From contig NZ_QUMQ01000001.1 of the NCBI RefSeq assembly GCF_003387075.1, positions 5,828,001-5,892,000 on the forward strand: a DNA stretch of 64,000 nt. The letters are read 5' to 3'. The stretch comes from Asanoa ferruginea (GTDB lineage Bacteria; Actinomycetota; Actinomycetes; Mycobacteriales; Micromonosporaceae). Shown here piece by piece: positions 17,726 through 26,125 of this stretch. Made by a program: the position numbers and the translations under genes. The notes beneath the pieces are model-generated. The model worked only from the letters and a program-made list of their open reading frames with translations, had not been told where the DNA came from and did not search any database. How positions within the stretch are numbered: position 1 is the first letter of the stretch; the number at the start of each line of letters is the position of its first letter.

Positions 17726-17771
17726 GCCAGACATCGTGAAACTACACCGCCCCTCCCAGCAAGGACCAGAC

Positions 17772-18959
17772 ATGACCTCGCAGTCGGTCGGCACCGTCGA
17801 GACGCGCCACCTCGACCTGCCGGAGCCCGTGCGGCTCGACTGCGGCCGCGAACTGGCCGGCGTGCGGGTGGCATACGAGACCTACGGCACACTTTCCCCC
17901 GCCCGTGACAACGTCATCCTGGTCTGCCACGCCCTCAGCGGCGACGCGCACGCGGCCGGGCTGTCCGAGTCGCCGGCCGAGGCCAGCACCCGCGACGGGT
18001 TCGCCGCCGAGGCCCGCGACGGTGCCGCCGGCCGGGCCCTGGGCTGGTGGGACGGCATGATCGGCCCGGGCAAGGCGTTCGACACCGACGAGTTCTTCGT
18101 CGTCTCGACCAACGTGCTCGGCGGCTGCAAGGGCACGACCGGCCCCTCGTCGATCGACCCGGCGACCGGCGCGCCCTACGGCGCCGACTTCCCGGTCGTC
18201 ACGGTCGCCGACATGGTCCGCACCCAGCGGGCCTTCCTCGCGGAGTTGGGCATCGAGCGGCTCGCGGCCGTGGCCGGTGGATCGCTGGGTGGCATGCAGG
18301 CCCTCGAATGGGCGGTGCTCTATCCCGACCGGGTCGACGCCGTCGTGGCGATCGCCAGCACCCACGCCCTGCACCCGCAGGGGGTGGCCTGGAACTCGAT
18401 CGCCCGCGACGCGATCATGCGCGACCCGGCCTGGCAGGAAGGTCGCTACTACGGCACCGGGCGCGCACCCGAGGCCGGCATGGGCGTCGCCCGGATGGTC
18501 GGCCACATCACCTACCTGTCGGCCGTGGCGCTGGAAGACAAGTTCGCCCGCCGGCTCCAGTTCGCCGACGACATCCGCTACACGATCACCGAGCCCGAGT
18601 TCGAGATCGAGAGCTACCTGCGCCATCAGGCGGGCAGCTTCGTGCGGCGGTTCGACGCCAACACCTACCTCTACCTGTCCCGGGCACTGACCTACTTCGA
18701 CCTGGCCCGGCAGCATGGCGGCTCGCTCGCGACGGCGCTCAAAGACGTGTCGGCGCGGACGCTCCTGATCGCCTTCAGCTCCGACTGGCTCTACCCGCCG
18801 GTCGCGTCGACGCAGATCGAGGACGCGCTGCGCGCCCTCGACAAGCCCGTCGAATATCACCTGATCGAGGCGCCGTACGGGCATGACTGCTTCCTCCTCG
18901 AGGAGGCCCGGCAGATCCCCATCATCCGCCGCTTCCTCGCCGAGGGCGGCGCGGCGTGA
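17772..18959 (+). CDS. metX: Homoserine O-acetyltransferase
   Basis: This 395-residue alpha/beta-hydrolase-fold acyltransferase makes O-acylhomoserine from homoserine and acyl-CoA, the first committed step of methionine synthesis. The nucleophile Ser171 lies in GGSLGGMQ, and Asp338 (SSDWLYPP) and His371 (YGHDC) complete the triad. Other family segments are present: HALSGD near 53, NVLGGCKGTTGPSSI near 115 and RYLYLSRA-like text near 300. The ATG at 17772 follows AAGGA by 6 bases. Acetyl versus succinyl specificity is not decided by these motifs, but coupling to the next gene favours acetyl. The next gene follows immediately. Confidence 0.93.
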   Translation: MTSQSVGTVETRHLDLPEPVRLDCGRELAGVRVAYETYGTLSPARDNVILVCHALSGDAHAAGLSESPAEASTRDGFAAEARDGAAGRALGWWDGMIGPGKAFDTDEFFVVSTNVLGGCKGTTGPSSIDPATGAPYGADFPVVTVADMVRTQRAFLAELGIERLAAVAGGSLGGMQALEWAVLYPDRVDAVVAIASTHALHPQGVAWNSIARDAIMRDPAWQEGRYYGTGRAPEAGMGVARMVGHITYLSAVALEDKFARRLQFADDIRYTITEPEFEIESYLRHQAGSFVRRFDANTYLYLSRALTYFDLARQHGGSLATALKDVSARTLLIAFSSDWLYPPVASTQIEDALRALDKPVEYHLIEAPYGHDCFLLEEARQIPIIRRFLAEGGAA

Positions 18960-18979
18960 CGTCCGAGGAAGAGGCATTT

Positions 18980-20305
18980 GTGACTGATCAGCTCCCCCGC
19001 GCCGAACAGGACCGCGAGTTCGGGTTCGAGACGCGGCAACTGCACGCCGGCCAGCGGCCCGACCCCAACACGGGCGCCCGCGCGGTGCCGATCTTCCAGA
19101 CGACCAGCTACGTCTTCGAAGACCCGGAGTCGGCGGCCGCCTACTTCAACCTCCAGGAATACGGCAACACCTACTCACGGATCATGAACCCGACCGTGGC
19201 CGTGTTCGAGGAGCGGGTCGCCAACCTGGAAGGCGGCAGCGGCGCGGTCGGCTTCGCCAGCGGCATCGCCGCCCAGGCCGCCGCCCTGTTCACGCTGCTC
19301 GAGCCCGGCGACCACGTCGTCTCGTCGTCGGCGCTCTACGGCGGCACGGTCAACCAGCTCAAGCACCTGCTGCGCAAGATGAGCGTCGAGCTGACCTGGG
19401 TCGACCCCGACGATCCCGAGGCGTGGCGCAAGGCGGTGCGGCCCAACACGAAGGCGTTCTTCGGCGAGACGATCGGCAACCCCGCCGGCAACGTGCTCGA
19501 CATCGAGACCGTGGCCGGCATCGCGCACGAGCACGACCTGCCGCTGATCGTCGACAACACCTTCGCGACGCCCTACCTGTGCCGCCCCATCGAGTGGGGT
19601 GCCGACATCGTCATCCACTCGGCGACGAAGTTCATCGGCGGGCACGGCACCAGCATCGGCGGCGTCGTCGTCGAGGCGGGCACGTTCGACTGGTCCAACG
19701 GCCGGTTCCCGGTGATCGCCGACCCGTCGCCGGCCTACCACGGCCTGAAGTTCCACGAGACGTTCGGCACCTACGGCTACCTGATGAAGCTGCGCGCGGA
19801 GACCCTGCGCGACCTCGGCGCGGCGATGTCGCCGTTCAACGCGTTCCTGTTCCTCCAGGGGCTCGAGACGCTGTCGCTGCGGATGGACCGCCACGTCGAG
19901 AACGCGCGGAAGATCGCGAGCTTCCTCGAGTCGCACGAGCTGGCCAGCAACGTCAACTACCCGGGTCTGCCGGGGAGTGTCTATCGGCCCCTGGTCGAGA
20001 AATACCTGCCGCGCGGCGCGGGAGCGGTGTTCTCCTTCGACTGCGCCGGCGGCCGGGCGGGCGGCCAGGACCTGATCCGGGGCGTGACCCTGTGGTCACA
20101 CCTCGCCAATGTCGGTGACGCCAAGAGCCTGATCATCCATCCCGGGAGCACCACGCACCGCCAACTCAGCGACGACGAGTTGCGCGCGGCCGGCGTGGCG
20201 CCGGGCACCGTGCGACTCTCGGTCGGCACGGAGTCGGCCGACGACCTGATCTGGGACCTGGAGCAGGGCTTCGCCAACGTGGCCAGTTCGAAAGGTGACC
20301 TCTGA
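18980..20305 (+). CDS. metY: O-acetylhomoserine aminocarboxypropyltransferase (sulfhydrylase)
   Basis: This 441-residue PLP enzyme of the Cys/Met metabolism family converts O-acetylhomoserine and sulfide into homocysteine. The PLP lysine is Lys217 in SATKFIGGHG, with the VDNTFATPYL aspartate loop before it. The N-terminus FGFETRQLHAGQ and the IFQTTSYVFED segment are typical. The GTG at 18980 is preceded by GAGGAAGAGG at 5 bases; a GTG at 18956 that overlaps the metX stop would add eight residues. It forms one unit with metX and the CoA-binding gene. Name by family and context, so metZ-type activity remains possible. Confidence 0.9.
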   Translation: MTDQLPRAEQDREFGFETRQLHAGQRPDPNTGARAVPIFQTTSYVFEDPESAAAYFNLQEYGNTYSRIMNPTVAVFEERVANLEGGSGAVGFASGIAAQAAALFTLLEPGDHVVSSSALYGGTVNQLKHLLRKMSVELTWVDPDDPEAWRKAVRPNTKAFFGETIGNPAGNVLDIETVAGIAHEHDLPLIVDNTFATPYLCRPIEWGADIVIHSATKFIGGHGTSIGGVVVEAGTFDWSNGRFPVIADPSPAYHGLKFHETFGTYGYLMKLRAETLRDLGAAMSPFNAFLFLQGLETLSLRMDRHVENARKIASFLESHELASNVNYPGLPGSVYRPLVEKYLPRGAGAVFSFDCAGGRAGGQDLIRGVTLWSHLANVGDAKSLIIHPGSTTHRQLSDDELRAAGVAPGTVRLSVGTESADDLIWDLEQGFANVASSKGDL

Positions 20306-20784
20306 TGGACCTGGCGCGCTATCAGGACACGTCGACGATCCAGCGGGTGCTGCACACCGCCAAGACGATCGCCGTCGTCGGCCTGTCGAGCAACGAGCTG
20401 CGGGCGAGCTATTTCGTCGGCTACTACCTCAAACGGCACGGTTACCGGGTGATCCCGGTCAACCCGCGCGAGAAGCAGATCCTGGGTGAGACGAGCTACC
20501 CGAGCCTGCTCGACGTGCCGGTCCCGGTCGACATCGTCGACGTCTTCCGGGCACCCGACGCGCTGCCGGGCATCGCCCGCGAAGCGGTGCAGATCAAGGC
20601 GGGCCTCATGTGGTGCCAGTTCGGCGTCATCAACGAGGAGGGCACCCGCATCGCCGACGAGGGCGGCGTCGAGGTCGTCGTCGACCGCTGCATCAAGGTG
20701 GAGCACGCCCGCTACATCGGCCGCATGCACTGGCTCGGCTTCAACACCCAACGTGTGACCTCGGTGCGCTCCGGCCTCCAGTAG
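20305..20784 (+). CDS. CoA-binding-domain protein
   Basis: This 159-residue protein has a CoA_binding_2 (succinyl-CoA-synthetase-like Rossmann) fold: IAVVGLSSNELRASYFVGYYLKRHGYRVIPVNP, then a VDIVDVFR strand and MWCQFGVINEEG. Its function is unknown. The ATG overlaps the sulfhydrylase stop (TGATG), so the protein is coupled to metY. A CoA-linked regulatory or salvage role in homoserine acylation is a reasonable guess, because the MetX reaction releases free CoA. Confidence 0.83.
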   Translation: MDLARYQDTSTIQRVLHTAKTIAVVGLSSNELRASYFVGYYLKRHGYRVIPVNPREKQILGETSYPSLLDVPVPVDIVDVFRAPDALPGIAREAVQIKAGLMWCQFGVINEEGTRIADEGGVEVVVDRCIKVEHARYIGRMHWLGFNTQRVTSVRSGLQ

Positions 20785-20822
20785 GGTTCCTGGCCGGAGA
20801 CCCCCTTCGACCGAGGACCCGG

Positions 20823-22949
20823 ATGACATCCGCGCACGTGACCAGCGCCCCGCCGGCGGTTGCCACCGAAGACCAGGTGGCGCCGGCGGTGGAGGAGACG
20901 TCCGGGCGCTTCCGGCCCGACGTGGCCGGGCTGCGCGCGGTCGCCGTCGGGCTGGTGCTGATCTACCACGCCGGCGTCGGGTTCCTGCCCGGCGGCTTCG
21001 TCGGCGTCGACGTCTTCTTCGTCATCTCCGGCTTCCTGATCACCCGCCAACTCGTCGGCGAGATCGGGCGCACCGGCCGGATCTCGCTCGCCGGCTTCTA
21101 CGCCCGCCGGGCCAAGCGGATCCTGCCCGCCGCGACCGTCGTGCTCATCGCGACGGCGGTCGCGACGTGGCTGTTCGTCGCCCGCGAGCGCTGGCACGAC
21201 ATCGGCGGCGACCTGCTCGCGTCCGCGGTCTACCTGGTCAACTGGCGGTTCGCCGACCGCGCCGTCGACTACCTGGCGGCCGGCCTCGCGCCGTCGCCCG
21301 CGCAGCACTTCTGGTCGCTGGCCGTCGAGGAGCAGTTCTATCTGCTCTGGCCGCTGCTGATCATCGGAACCATCCTGGTCGCCCGGCGGTTGCGCCGCTC
21401 CGACCCGCGGCCGGTGCTGTGGATCGGCCTGCTCGTCATCGCCGTGCCCTCGTTCGCCTGGTCGATCATCCAGACCGCCGCGTCGCCGGAGCGGGCCTTC
21501 TTCGTCTCCACCACCCGCCTGTGGGAACTCGCCGTCGGCGCCGCCGTGGCGCTGGTCGCGGCGCACCTGGGCCGGCTGCCACGCTCGGCCGCGATCGCCC
21601 TGGGCTGGCTCGGCCTCGGCGCGATCGTCGCCGCCGGGTTCCTGGTCACGACCGACAGCGCCTGGCCCGGCTACCTCGCGGCAGCGCCGGTGCTCGGCTC
21701 GGCCGCCGTCATCGCCGCCGGTGTCTCGGCCGGCGCGCGCGGACCGGTCGCGATCCTGGGCACCCGGCCCTTCCAGTGGGTCGGCGACATCTCGTACTCC
21801 CTCTATCTGTGGCATTGGCCCATGATCGTGATCGCCGCCGCGCGCTTCGGCGACCTGTCGGTCACGCAGGGCCTCATCGTCGCCGCGGCATCGTTCATAC
21901 CGGCCTGGCTCACCTTCAAAATCGTGGAAAATCCGCTGCGGTACGCGCCTGCCATCTCCCGCTCGCCCCGCCTGGCACTCAGCCTCGGCGGCAACTTCAC
22001 GCTGGCCGGCGTCTGCGCGGGAATGGTCCTGGTGCTGCTGAGCGCCGCCGCCACACCGGCCGAGTCGCCCGCGGCCCGCTACGCGCCCGGTGCGGGCGTC
22101 CTCATTGGACAAGAACGGCGCGGCGGCCCGGTCCCGGAGCGGTTCGCGTTCATCACGCCCGAACCGCTGAAGGCCCGCGACGACCTACCCGACACGACCG
22201 CCGACAAATGCTTCCAGCTCATGGTGCTCGCGGATCTCATCTACTGCACCTACGGCAACCCGAAGGGTAAGACGACGGTCGCGCTGGTCGGCGACTCCAA
22301 GGCCGACCAGTGGCTGCCGGCGTTCCAGGTGCTGGCCGAGCAGAACGACTGGAAGGTGGTCGTGGCGTTCAAGGGCGCCTGCGCGTTCACCAGCGCCACG
22401 GCCCTGACCGGCGACGACCCCGACAAGCCCTACGCCGACTGCACCGCATGGAACAAGGCACTGCTCGCCCGGCTGCTCGCCGACAAACCGGCGTACGTGT
22501 TCACCTCGCAGACGTCGGCGAAGGCCGCCGACCCGGACGGCGGCGCGTCGGTGGACGCGATGGTCGACGGCATGCAGGACACGTGGGGCAGGCTCGAGGC
22601 CAACGGCAGCAAGGTCGTCGTGATCGCCAACAACTCGGGTCCGGGGTTCGAGGAGATGCAGTGCGTCGACGCGCACCGCACGAAGCTGTCGGCGTGTTCG
22701 TTCGACCCGGCGCGGCAGGAGGCCGACCTCGGCTTCCAGACCCAGCAGAAGGCCGTCGCCGGACACCCGAGCGTCAAGATGATCGACATGTTCGACACGA
22801 TCTGCCCGACCGACCGGTGCCCCGCGGTGATCGGCAACGTGATGATCTACCGCCGCAGTTCGCACCTCACGGCCACCTACGTGAAGACGATGACGCCACA
22901 AATCGCGCGGGCGATGACCGCGGCCGGCGTGACCGTGCGCTACTCGTGA
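20823..22949 (+). CDS. Membrane acyltransferase with SGNH-like C-terminal domain (OafA-type)
   Basis: The protein has 708 residues. The first part (about 35-420) is the ten-TM Acyl_transf_3 domain, starting FRPDVAGLRAVAVGLVLIYHAG with the catalytic-type His and the FVGVDVFFVISGFLI signature. The last 250 residues form an extracytoplasmic SGNH-like domain, with VGDSKADQW holding the nucleophile Ser and SSHLTATY near the end holding the His. Such enzymes O-acylate cell-envelope polysaccharides or glycolipids. The ATG follows a GAGGACCC ribosome site. A strong hairpin follows the stop. Confidence 0.88.
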   Translation: MTSAHVTSAPPAVATEDQVAPAVEETSGRFRPDVAGLRAVAVGLVLIYHAGVGFLPGGFVGVDVFFVISGFLITRQLVGEIGRTGRISLAGFYARRAKRILPAATVVLIATAVATWLFVARERWHDIGGDLLASAVYLVNWRFADRAVDYLAAGLAPSPAQHFWSLAVEEQFYLLWPLLIIGTILVARRLRRSDPRPVLWIGLLVIAVPSFAWSIIQTAASPERAFFVSTTRLWELAVGAAVALVAAHLGRLPRSAAIALGWLGLGAIVAAGFLVTTDSAWPGYLAAAPVLGSAAVIAAGVSAGARGPVAILGTRPFQWVGDISYSLYLWHWPMIVIAAARFGDLSVTQGLIVAAASFIPAWLTFKIVENPLRYAPAISRSPRLALSLGGNFTLAGVCAGMVLVLLSAAATPAESPAARYAPGAGVLIGQERRGGPVPERFAFITPEPLKARDDLPDTTADKCFQLMVLADLIYCTYGNPKGKTTVALVGDSKADQWLPAFQVLAEQNDWKVVVAFKGACAFTSATALTGDDPDKPYADCTAWNKALLARLLADKPAYVFTSQTSAKAADPDGGASVDAMVDGMQDTWGRLEANGSKVVVIANNSGPGFEEMQCVDAHRTKLSACSFDPARQEADLGFQTQQKAVAGHPSVKMIDMFDTICPTDRCPAVIGNVMIYRRSSHLTATYVKTMTPQIARAMTAAGVTVRYS

Positions 22950-22952
22950 ACA

Positions 22953-22976
22953 GACCCCGGGCGGGTGCCCGGGGTC
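22953..22976. terminator. Bidirectional hairpin terminator
   Basis: GACCCCGGGC (22953-22962), a GGGT loop and GCCCGGGGTC (22967-22976) form a perfect 10-bp stem. It lies between convergent genes, 3 bp after the acyltransferase stop and 11 bp before the stop of the sigma-factor partner. It lacks a long T-run, as is usual in actinomycetes. Confidence 0.8.
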
Positions 22977-22987
22977 CGTTCGGCCGC

Positions 22988-23842
22988 CTACTTGACGACC
23001 ACGACGTCGGTCGGCTTCTCCACCTGCACCGGCGTGCCGTAGTCGGACAGCTCGACGGTCACCACGTTGCCGGAGTCGATCGCCACGCCACCCTTCACGT
23101 TCGGCTTGAACTGGCCCTTCATCGACTCGTTGGCGGTGACCTTGGCGATCCGGCCGGCCGTGTCGAGGCTGATGTCGCCCGCGAGGGTGGCGGTGCCGGT
23201 CACGAAGAGCGTGCCGTCCAACGGTTTGCTGGTCTCGAAGTGATAGCCGGCCGGGGTCTCGGTGACGGTGAGGCCGGCCTGACGCAGGGTCTCGAAGAGC
23301 ACTTCCGGGTCCGCCGACGCGGAGGCCGCGCCCTGGAGCGCGTCACCGTATTCGAGCCGGTCGCCGAGCTCCTGCTTCCAGGTCGGGCCGCCGTTGGATC
23401 CCAGGTAGAGCACCCCGTCGACCAGCCGCTGGTAGTAGACGCCGGGGCCGTCGAGCTGCGGTGAGTTGAGATAGCCGGAACGCGTCGCCGGGTCGTAGGC
23501 GCCCTCGGCGGAGCCCCAGCCGTCCGGATCCTCCCGGCTGCCGAGCGTGACCTTCATCCGGTAGCTGATGTTCTGGCTCGCGGTGACGGCGGCGACAAGT
23601 TCCAGCCGCGGCTCCGCGGGCTGTTGGGCGTTCACCGCGGGCGCGTCGCCGCCGCTGACGGCCACGACCGCGGCCAGTGCCCCGGCCAGGCCGAAGACGC
23701 CGGTCGCATACATCGCGCGGTGCACCATCGTCCGGCGGCGGTGGCGCTGGGCCGCCGCGGCGACGAGCCCGGTGCGCACCGCGACGCCGGCGACCTGCTC
23801 GCGCATCCCGGCCCGCAGTTCATCCTCGATATTCATGGTCAT
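22988..23842 (-). CDS. Single-pass membrane protein, sigma-factor partner (putative anti-sigma)
   Basis: This 284-residue protein has a short basic cytoplasmic region (RHRRRTMVHRA), one membrane segment (about 43-65, GVFGLAGALAAVVAVSGG) and a long extracytoplasmic beta-rich domain reminiscent of LppX/LolA-like lipid carriers (repeated strands such as TLFVTGTATLAGDISLDTAGRIAKV). The gene overlaps the sigma-factor stop by ATGA, so the pair is coupled. A role as anti-sigma or envelope sensor is inferred; no zinc-binding HxxxCxxC motif is seen. An ATG six bases later (23836) is an alternative start. Confidence 0.72.
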   Translation of the reverse strand: MTMNIEDELRAGMREQVAGVAVRTGLVAAAAQRHRRRTMVHRAMYATGVFGLAGALAAVVAVSGGDAPAVNAQQPAEPRLELVAAVTASQNISYRMKVTLGSREDPDGWGSAEGAYDPATRSGYLNSPQLDGPGVYYQRLVDGVLYLGSNGGPTWKQELGDRLEYGDALQGAASASADPEVLFETLRQAGLTVTETPAGYHFETSKPLDGTLFVTGTATLAGDISLDTAGRIAKVTANESMKGQFKPNVKGGVAIDSGNVVTVELSDYGTPVQVEKPTDVVVVK

Positions 23843-24357
23843 CCTCTCGCTCCATTCCGAACGTCGTCCTTCGCCCACACGGCCGTGACCTCGCGCAGCC
23901 GGGCCAGTCCCCGCGAGGCGGTCGATTTGACGGTGCCGATCGAGCAACCGAGCACCTCGGCGGACTCCGCCTCGCTGAACTGCTCCCAGTAGCGCAGCAC
24001 CAGCACCGCCCGCTGCCGCGGCGGCAGCGTGGCCAGCGCCTCGATCAGGGCCTGCCGCAGATCCAACGTGTCGGTGCCGTCGCTCTGTCCCGGCTGCTCC
24101 ACCTCGGCCAGCACCTCCGGCCGCCGCTTCCGGCTGCGCCACTGGTCGACCGCGAGGTGATACAACGTCCGGCGTAGATAGCCCTCCCGGTCACCACTGA
24201 CCCGGTTCCAGTGCCGCATCAGCCGTTCCAGCGCCGATTGCAGCAGGTCTTCGCCGGCCGCACGGCTGCCGGTCAGCAGCACGGCCGTCGCGAGCAGGAC
24301 ACCGCCGCGCTCAGCGACGAAGGCGTCCAGGCCCTCGAACCTCTCCTTACGAGGCAC
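23839..24357 (-). CDS. SigE-family ECF RNA polymerase sigma factor
   Basis: This 172-residue sigma factor has region 2 near residues 10-70 ([18 protein letters not shown] and [12 protein letters not shown]) and region 4 near 110-160 ([19 protein letters not shown] and [18 protein letters not shown]). It would bind core polymerase and direct a small regulon. The GTG at 24357 follows AAGGAG and starts the typical N-terminus; longer upstream ORF extensions are shadows. It is coupled to the downstream membrane protein, which may control it. Confidence 0.88.
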   Translation of the reverse strand: MPRKERFEGLDAFVAERGGVLLATAVLLTGSRAAGEDLLQSALERLMRHWNRVSGDREGYLRRTLYHLAVDQWRSRKRRPEVLAEVEQPGQSDGTDTLDLRQALIEALATLPPRQRAVLVLRYWEQFSEAESAEVLGCSIGTVKSTASRGLARLREVTAVWAKDDVRNGARG

Positions 24358-24410
24358 ACGTTCTCCTTCCGTCGCATCCAAGGACGACACGACGGCCTTC
24401 CAGGTTGAGC

Positions 24411-25439
24411 GTGCGCGACAATCGTCTGGTGCGGCAGCGGCTTTCGCAGGTGACGTTGGCAGACGGCACCGCCGTGTCCTACGCCTCGGTCGGTGAAGGC
24501 CGCCCGCTGGTCTACGTGATGGGTTGGCTGACCCATCTCGAGCTGGGCTGGGAGTTGCCAGCCGAACGCGCACTCTACGAGGCGTTGGCGCGGGGCTGCC
24601 GGCTCGTCCGCTATGACCGCGCCGGGAGCGGCCTGTCGCCGGCCACCAACCGCCCGGCGTCGTTGGCGTTCGAGCTGGAGCAACTGGCCGCGATCGCGGC
24701 CACATTGGACGAACCCTTCGATCTGATGGGCACCTCGATGGGTGCACCGGTGGCCGTCGCGTGGGCCGCCACCCACCCCGAGACGGTGCGGCGCCTGGTC
24801 CTCTACGGCGGCTGGGTGCGCGGCGACGAGCTTTCCTCGCCGGGCGTACGCGAAAATGTTCTAGGTTTGATCGAGTCGCACTGGGGTCTGGGTTCGGATG
24901 TGCTGACCGACATCTTCGCGCCCGACGCCGACCGGTCGACGCGTGCCGAGCTGGCCCGCTACCAGCGCGCGTGCTCGAGCGCCGTGACCGCGCGGGAGCT
25001 GTTGGCCCTGAGTTATCGGCTCGACGTCAGCGACCTGCTCGGTCAGGTGCGGGCGCCGACACTCGTCGTGCATCGCACCGGCGACCGCGCGGCCCCCGTG
25101 GCGCAGGCCGAGGCACTTGCCGCCGGCATCGACGGTGCCCAGCTCGTGCTGCTGCCCGGCCGATCACACCTGCCCTACGCGGGGGAGCGCGACGAGTTGG
25201 TGCGGGTGGTCCGCCGCTTCCTCGGCCTGCCGGTGGCGCGGCGCCGTGCCGACGGCTTGACGGCACGCCAGCGGGAGGTGGCCGAGCTGGTGAGCGAGGG
25301 CCGCACCAACCGTGAGATCGCGACCCGGCTGGGCATCGACGAGCGCTCGGCCGAGGGTCACGTCGAGCGGATCCGGCTGCGGCTCGGTTTCCGGTCCCGC
25401 GCCCAGATCGCCGCGTGGTGGCGCGACCAACTGGGGTAG
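24411..25439 (+). CDS. Alpha/beta hydrolase fused to a LuxR-type HTH
   Basis: This 342-residue protein is a fusion. Residues 15-265 form an alpha/beta hydrolase with nucleophile in GTSMGAP, a YDRAGSGLS strand and catalytic His in GRSHLPY. The C-terminal 60 residues form a LuxR/GerE helix-turn-helix ([27 protein letters not shown]). In this layout the hydrolase part is thought to act as a ligand or signal sensor controlling DNA binding, or to keep enzyme activity. The GTG at 24411 has AGG 6 bases upstream; a TTG at 24405 is an alternative. It is divergent from the sigma-factor gene across about 50 bp. Confidence 0.85.
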   Translation: MRDNRLVRQRLSQVTLADGTAVSYASVGEGRPLVYVMGWLTHLELGWELPAERALYEALARGCRLVRYDRAGSGLSPATNRPASLAFELEQLAAIAATLDEPFDLMGTSMGAPVAVAWAATHPETVRRLVLYGGWVRGDELSSPGVRENVLGLIESHWGLGSDVLTDIFAPDADRSTRAELARYQRACSSAVTARELLALSYRLDVSDLLGQVRAPTLVVHRTGDRAAPVAQAEALAAGIDGAQLVLLPGRSHLPYAGERDELVRVVRRFLGLPVARRRADGLTARQREVAELVSEGRTNREIATRLGIDERSAEGHVERIRLRLGFRSRAQIAAWWRDQLG

Positions 25440-25483
25440 TAATACGCCTGAAACGCGGCCGGGATCCGCGCAGAGTGGTTCTG

Positions 25484-26125
25484 GTGACCGACACCCTTTT
25501 CGAGCTGCATCGGGCGCGAGGCCCGTTCAACGCCGCGTTCTTCAGCCTCTTCGGCCCATTCATCGAGCTGAACGTGCGAAAACACAAGCGACGGGTGTAC
25601 GCCTCGCTGCCGGACACCGTCGTCGAGCTCGGCGCCGGTGTGGGCGCCAACCTCCCTTATCTGCGCCCGGGATCGACGCTCGTCGCGATCGAGCCCAACG
25701 TACCCATGCACCCGCGGCTGCGGGCCGGTGCCGCGCGCCGCGGTGTGAAGCTGGACCTGCGCGACAGTCTCGCCGAACGCACCGGCCTGCCTGACCAGAG
25801 CGTCGACACGGTGATCTCGTCGCTCGTGCTGTGCACGGTGACCGACCCCGCCGAGGTCCTGGCCGAGATCCGGCGCATCCTGCGTCCCGGTGGCACCTTC
25901 CGTTTCGTGGAGCACGTGGCCGCCCGGTCCGGCACTCCCACGCGGGCGCTCCAGCGGGCGCTGCGCCGGCCGTGGGCCTGGACCTTCGAGGGCTGCTCGT
26001 GCGAACGGGATCTGGCCGGCCTGCTGCGTGGTGCCGGGTTCGCCCGGGTCGAGATCGAGCCCTACCGGCTGCACACCCCGTTCGTCACCTTCAACACGCA
26101 GATCGCGGGGGTGGCCTACGCCTGA
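25484..26125 (+). CDS. Class I SAM-dependent methyltransferase
   Basis: This protein of about 213 residues has motif I VELGAGVGANLPYL, motif II-like VDTVISSLVLCTV and the RILRPGGTFRFVEH strand of UbiE/Methyltransf_11 enzymes. The N-terminus with RARGPFNAAFFSLFGPF resembles methyltransferases acting on small lipophilic or phosphatidyl substrates. The substrate is unknown. The start is uncertain among GTG 25484, GTG 25475 and an upstream in-frame codon. It overlaps the convergent broken gene by 10 bp. Confidence 0.82.
   Translation: MTDTLFELHRARGPFNAAFFSLFGPFIELNVRKHKRRVYASLPDTVVELGAGVGANLPYLRPGSTLVAIEPNVPMHPRLRAGAARRGVKLDLRDSLAERTGLPDQSVDTVISSLVLCTVTDPAEVLAEIRRILRPGGTFRFVEHVAARSGTPTRALQRALRRPWAWTFEGCSCERDLAGLLRGAGFARVEIEPYRLHTPFVTFNTQIAGVAYA

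Noticed and set aside
17680-17771. SAM or other riboswitch before metX
   Set aside because: Only 92 bp lie between the starts and no riboswitch-like stems are seen; the palindrome points to protein control.
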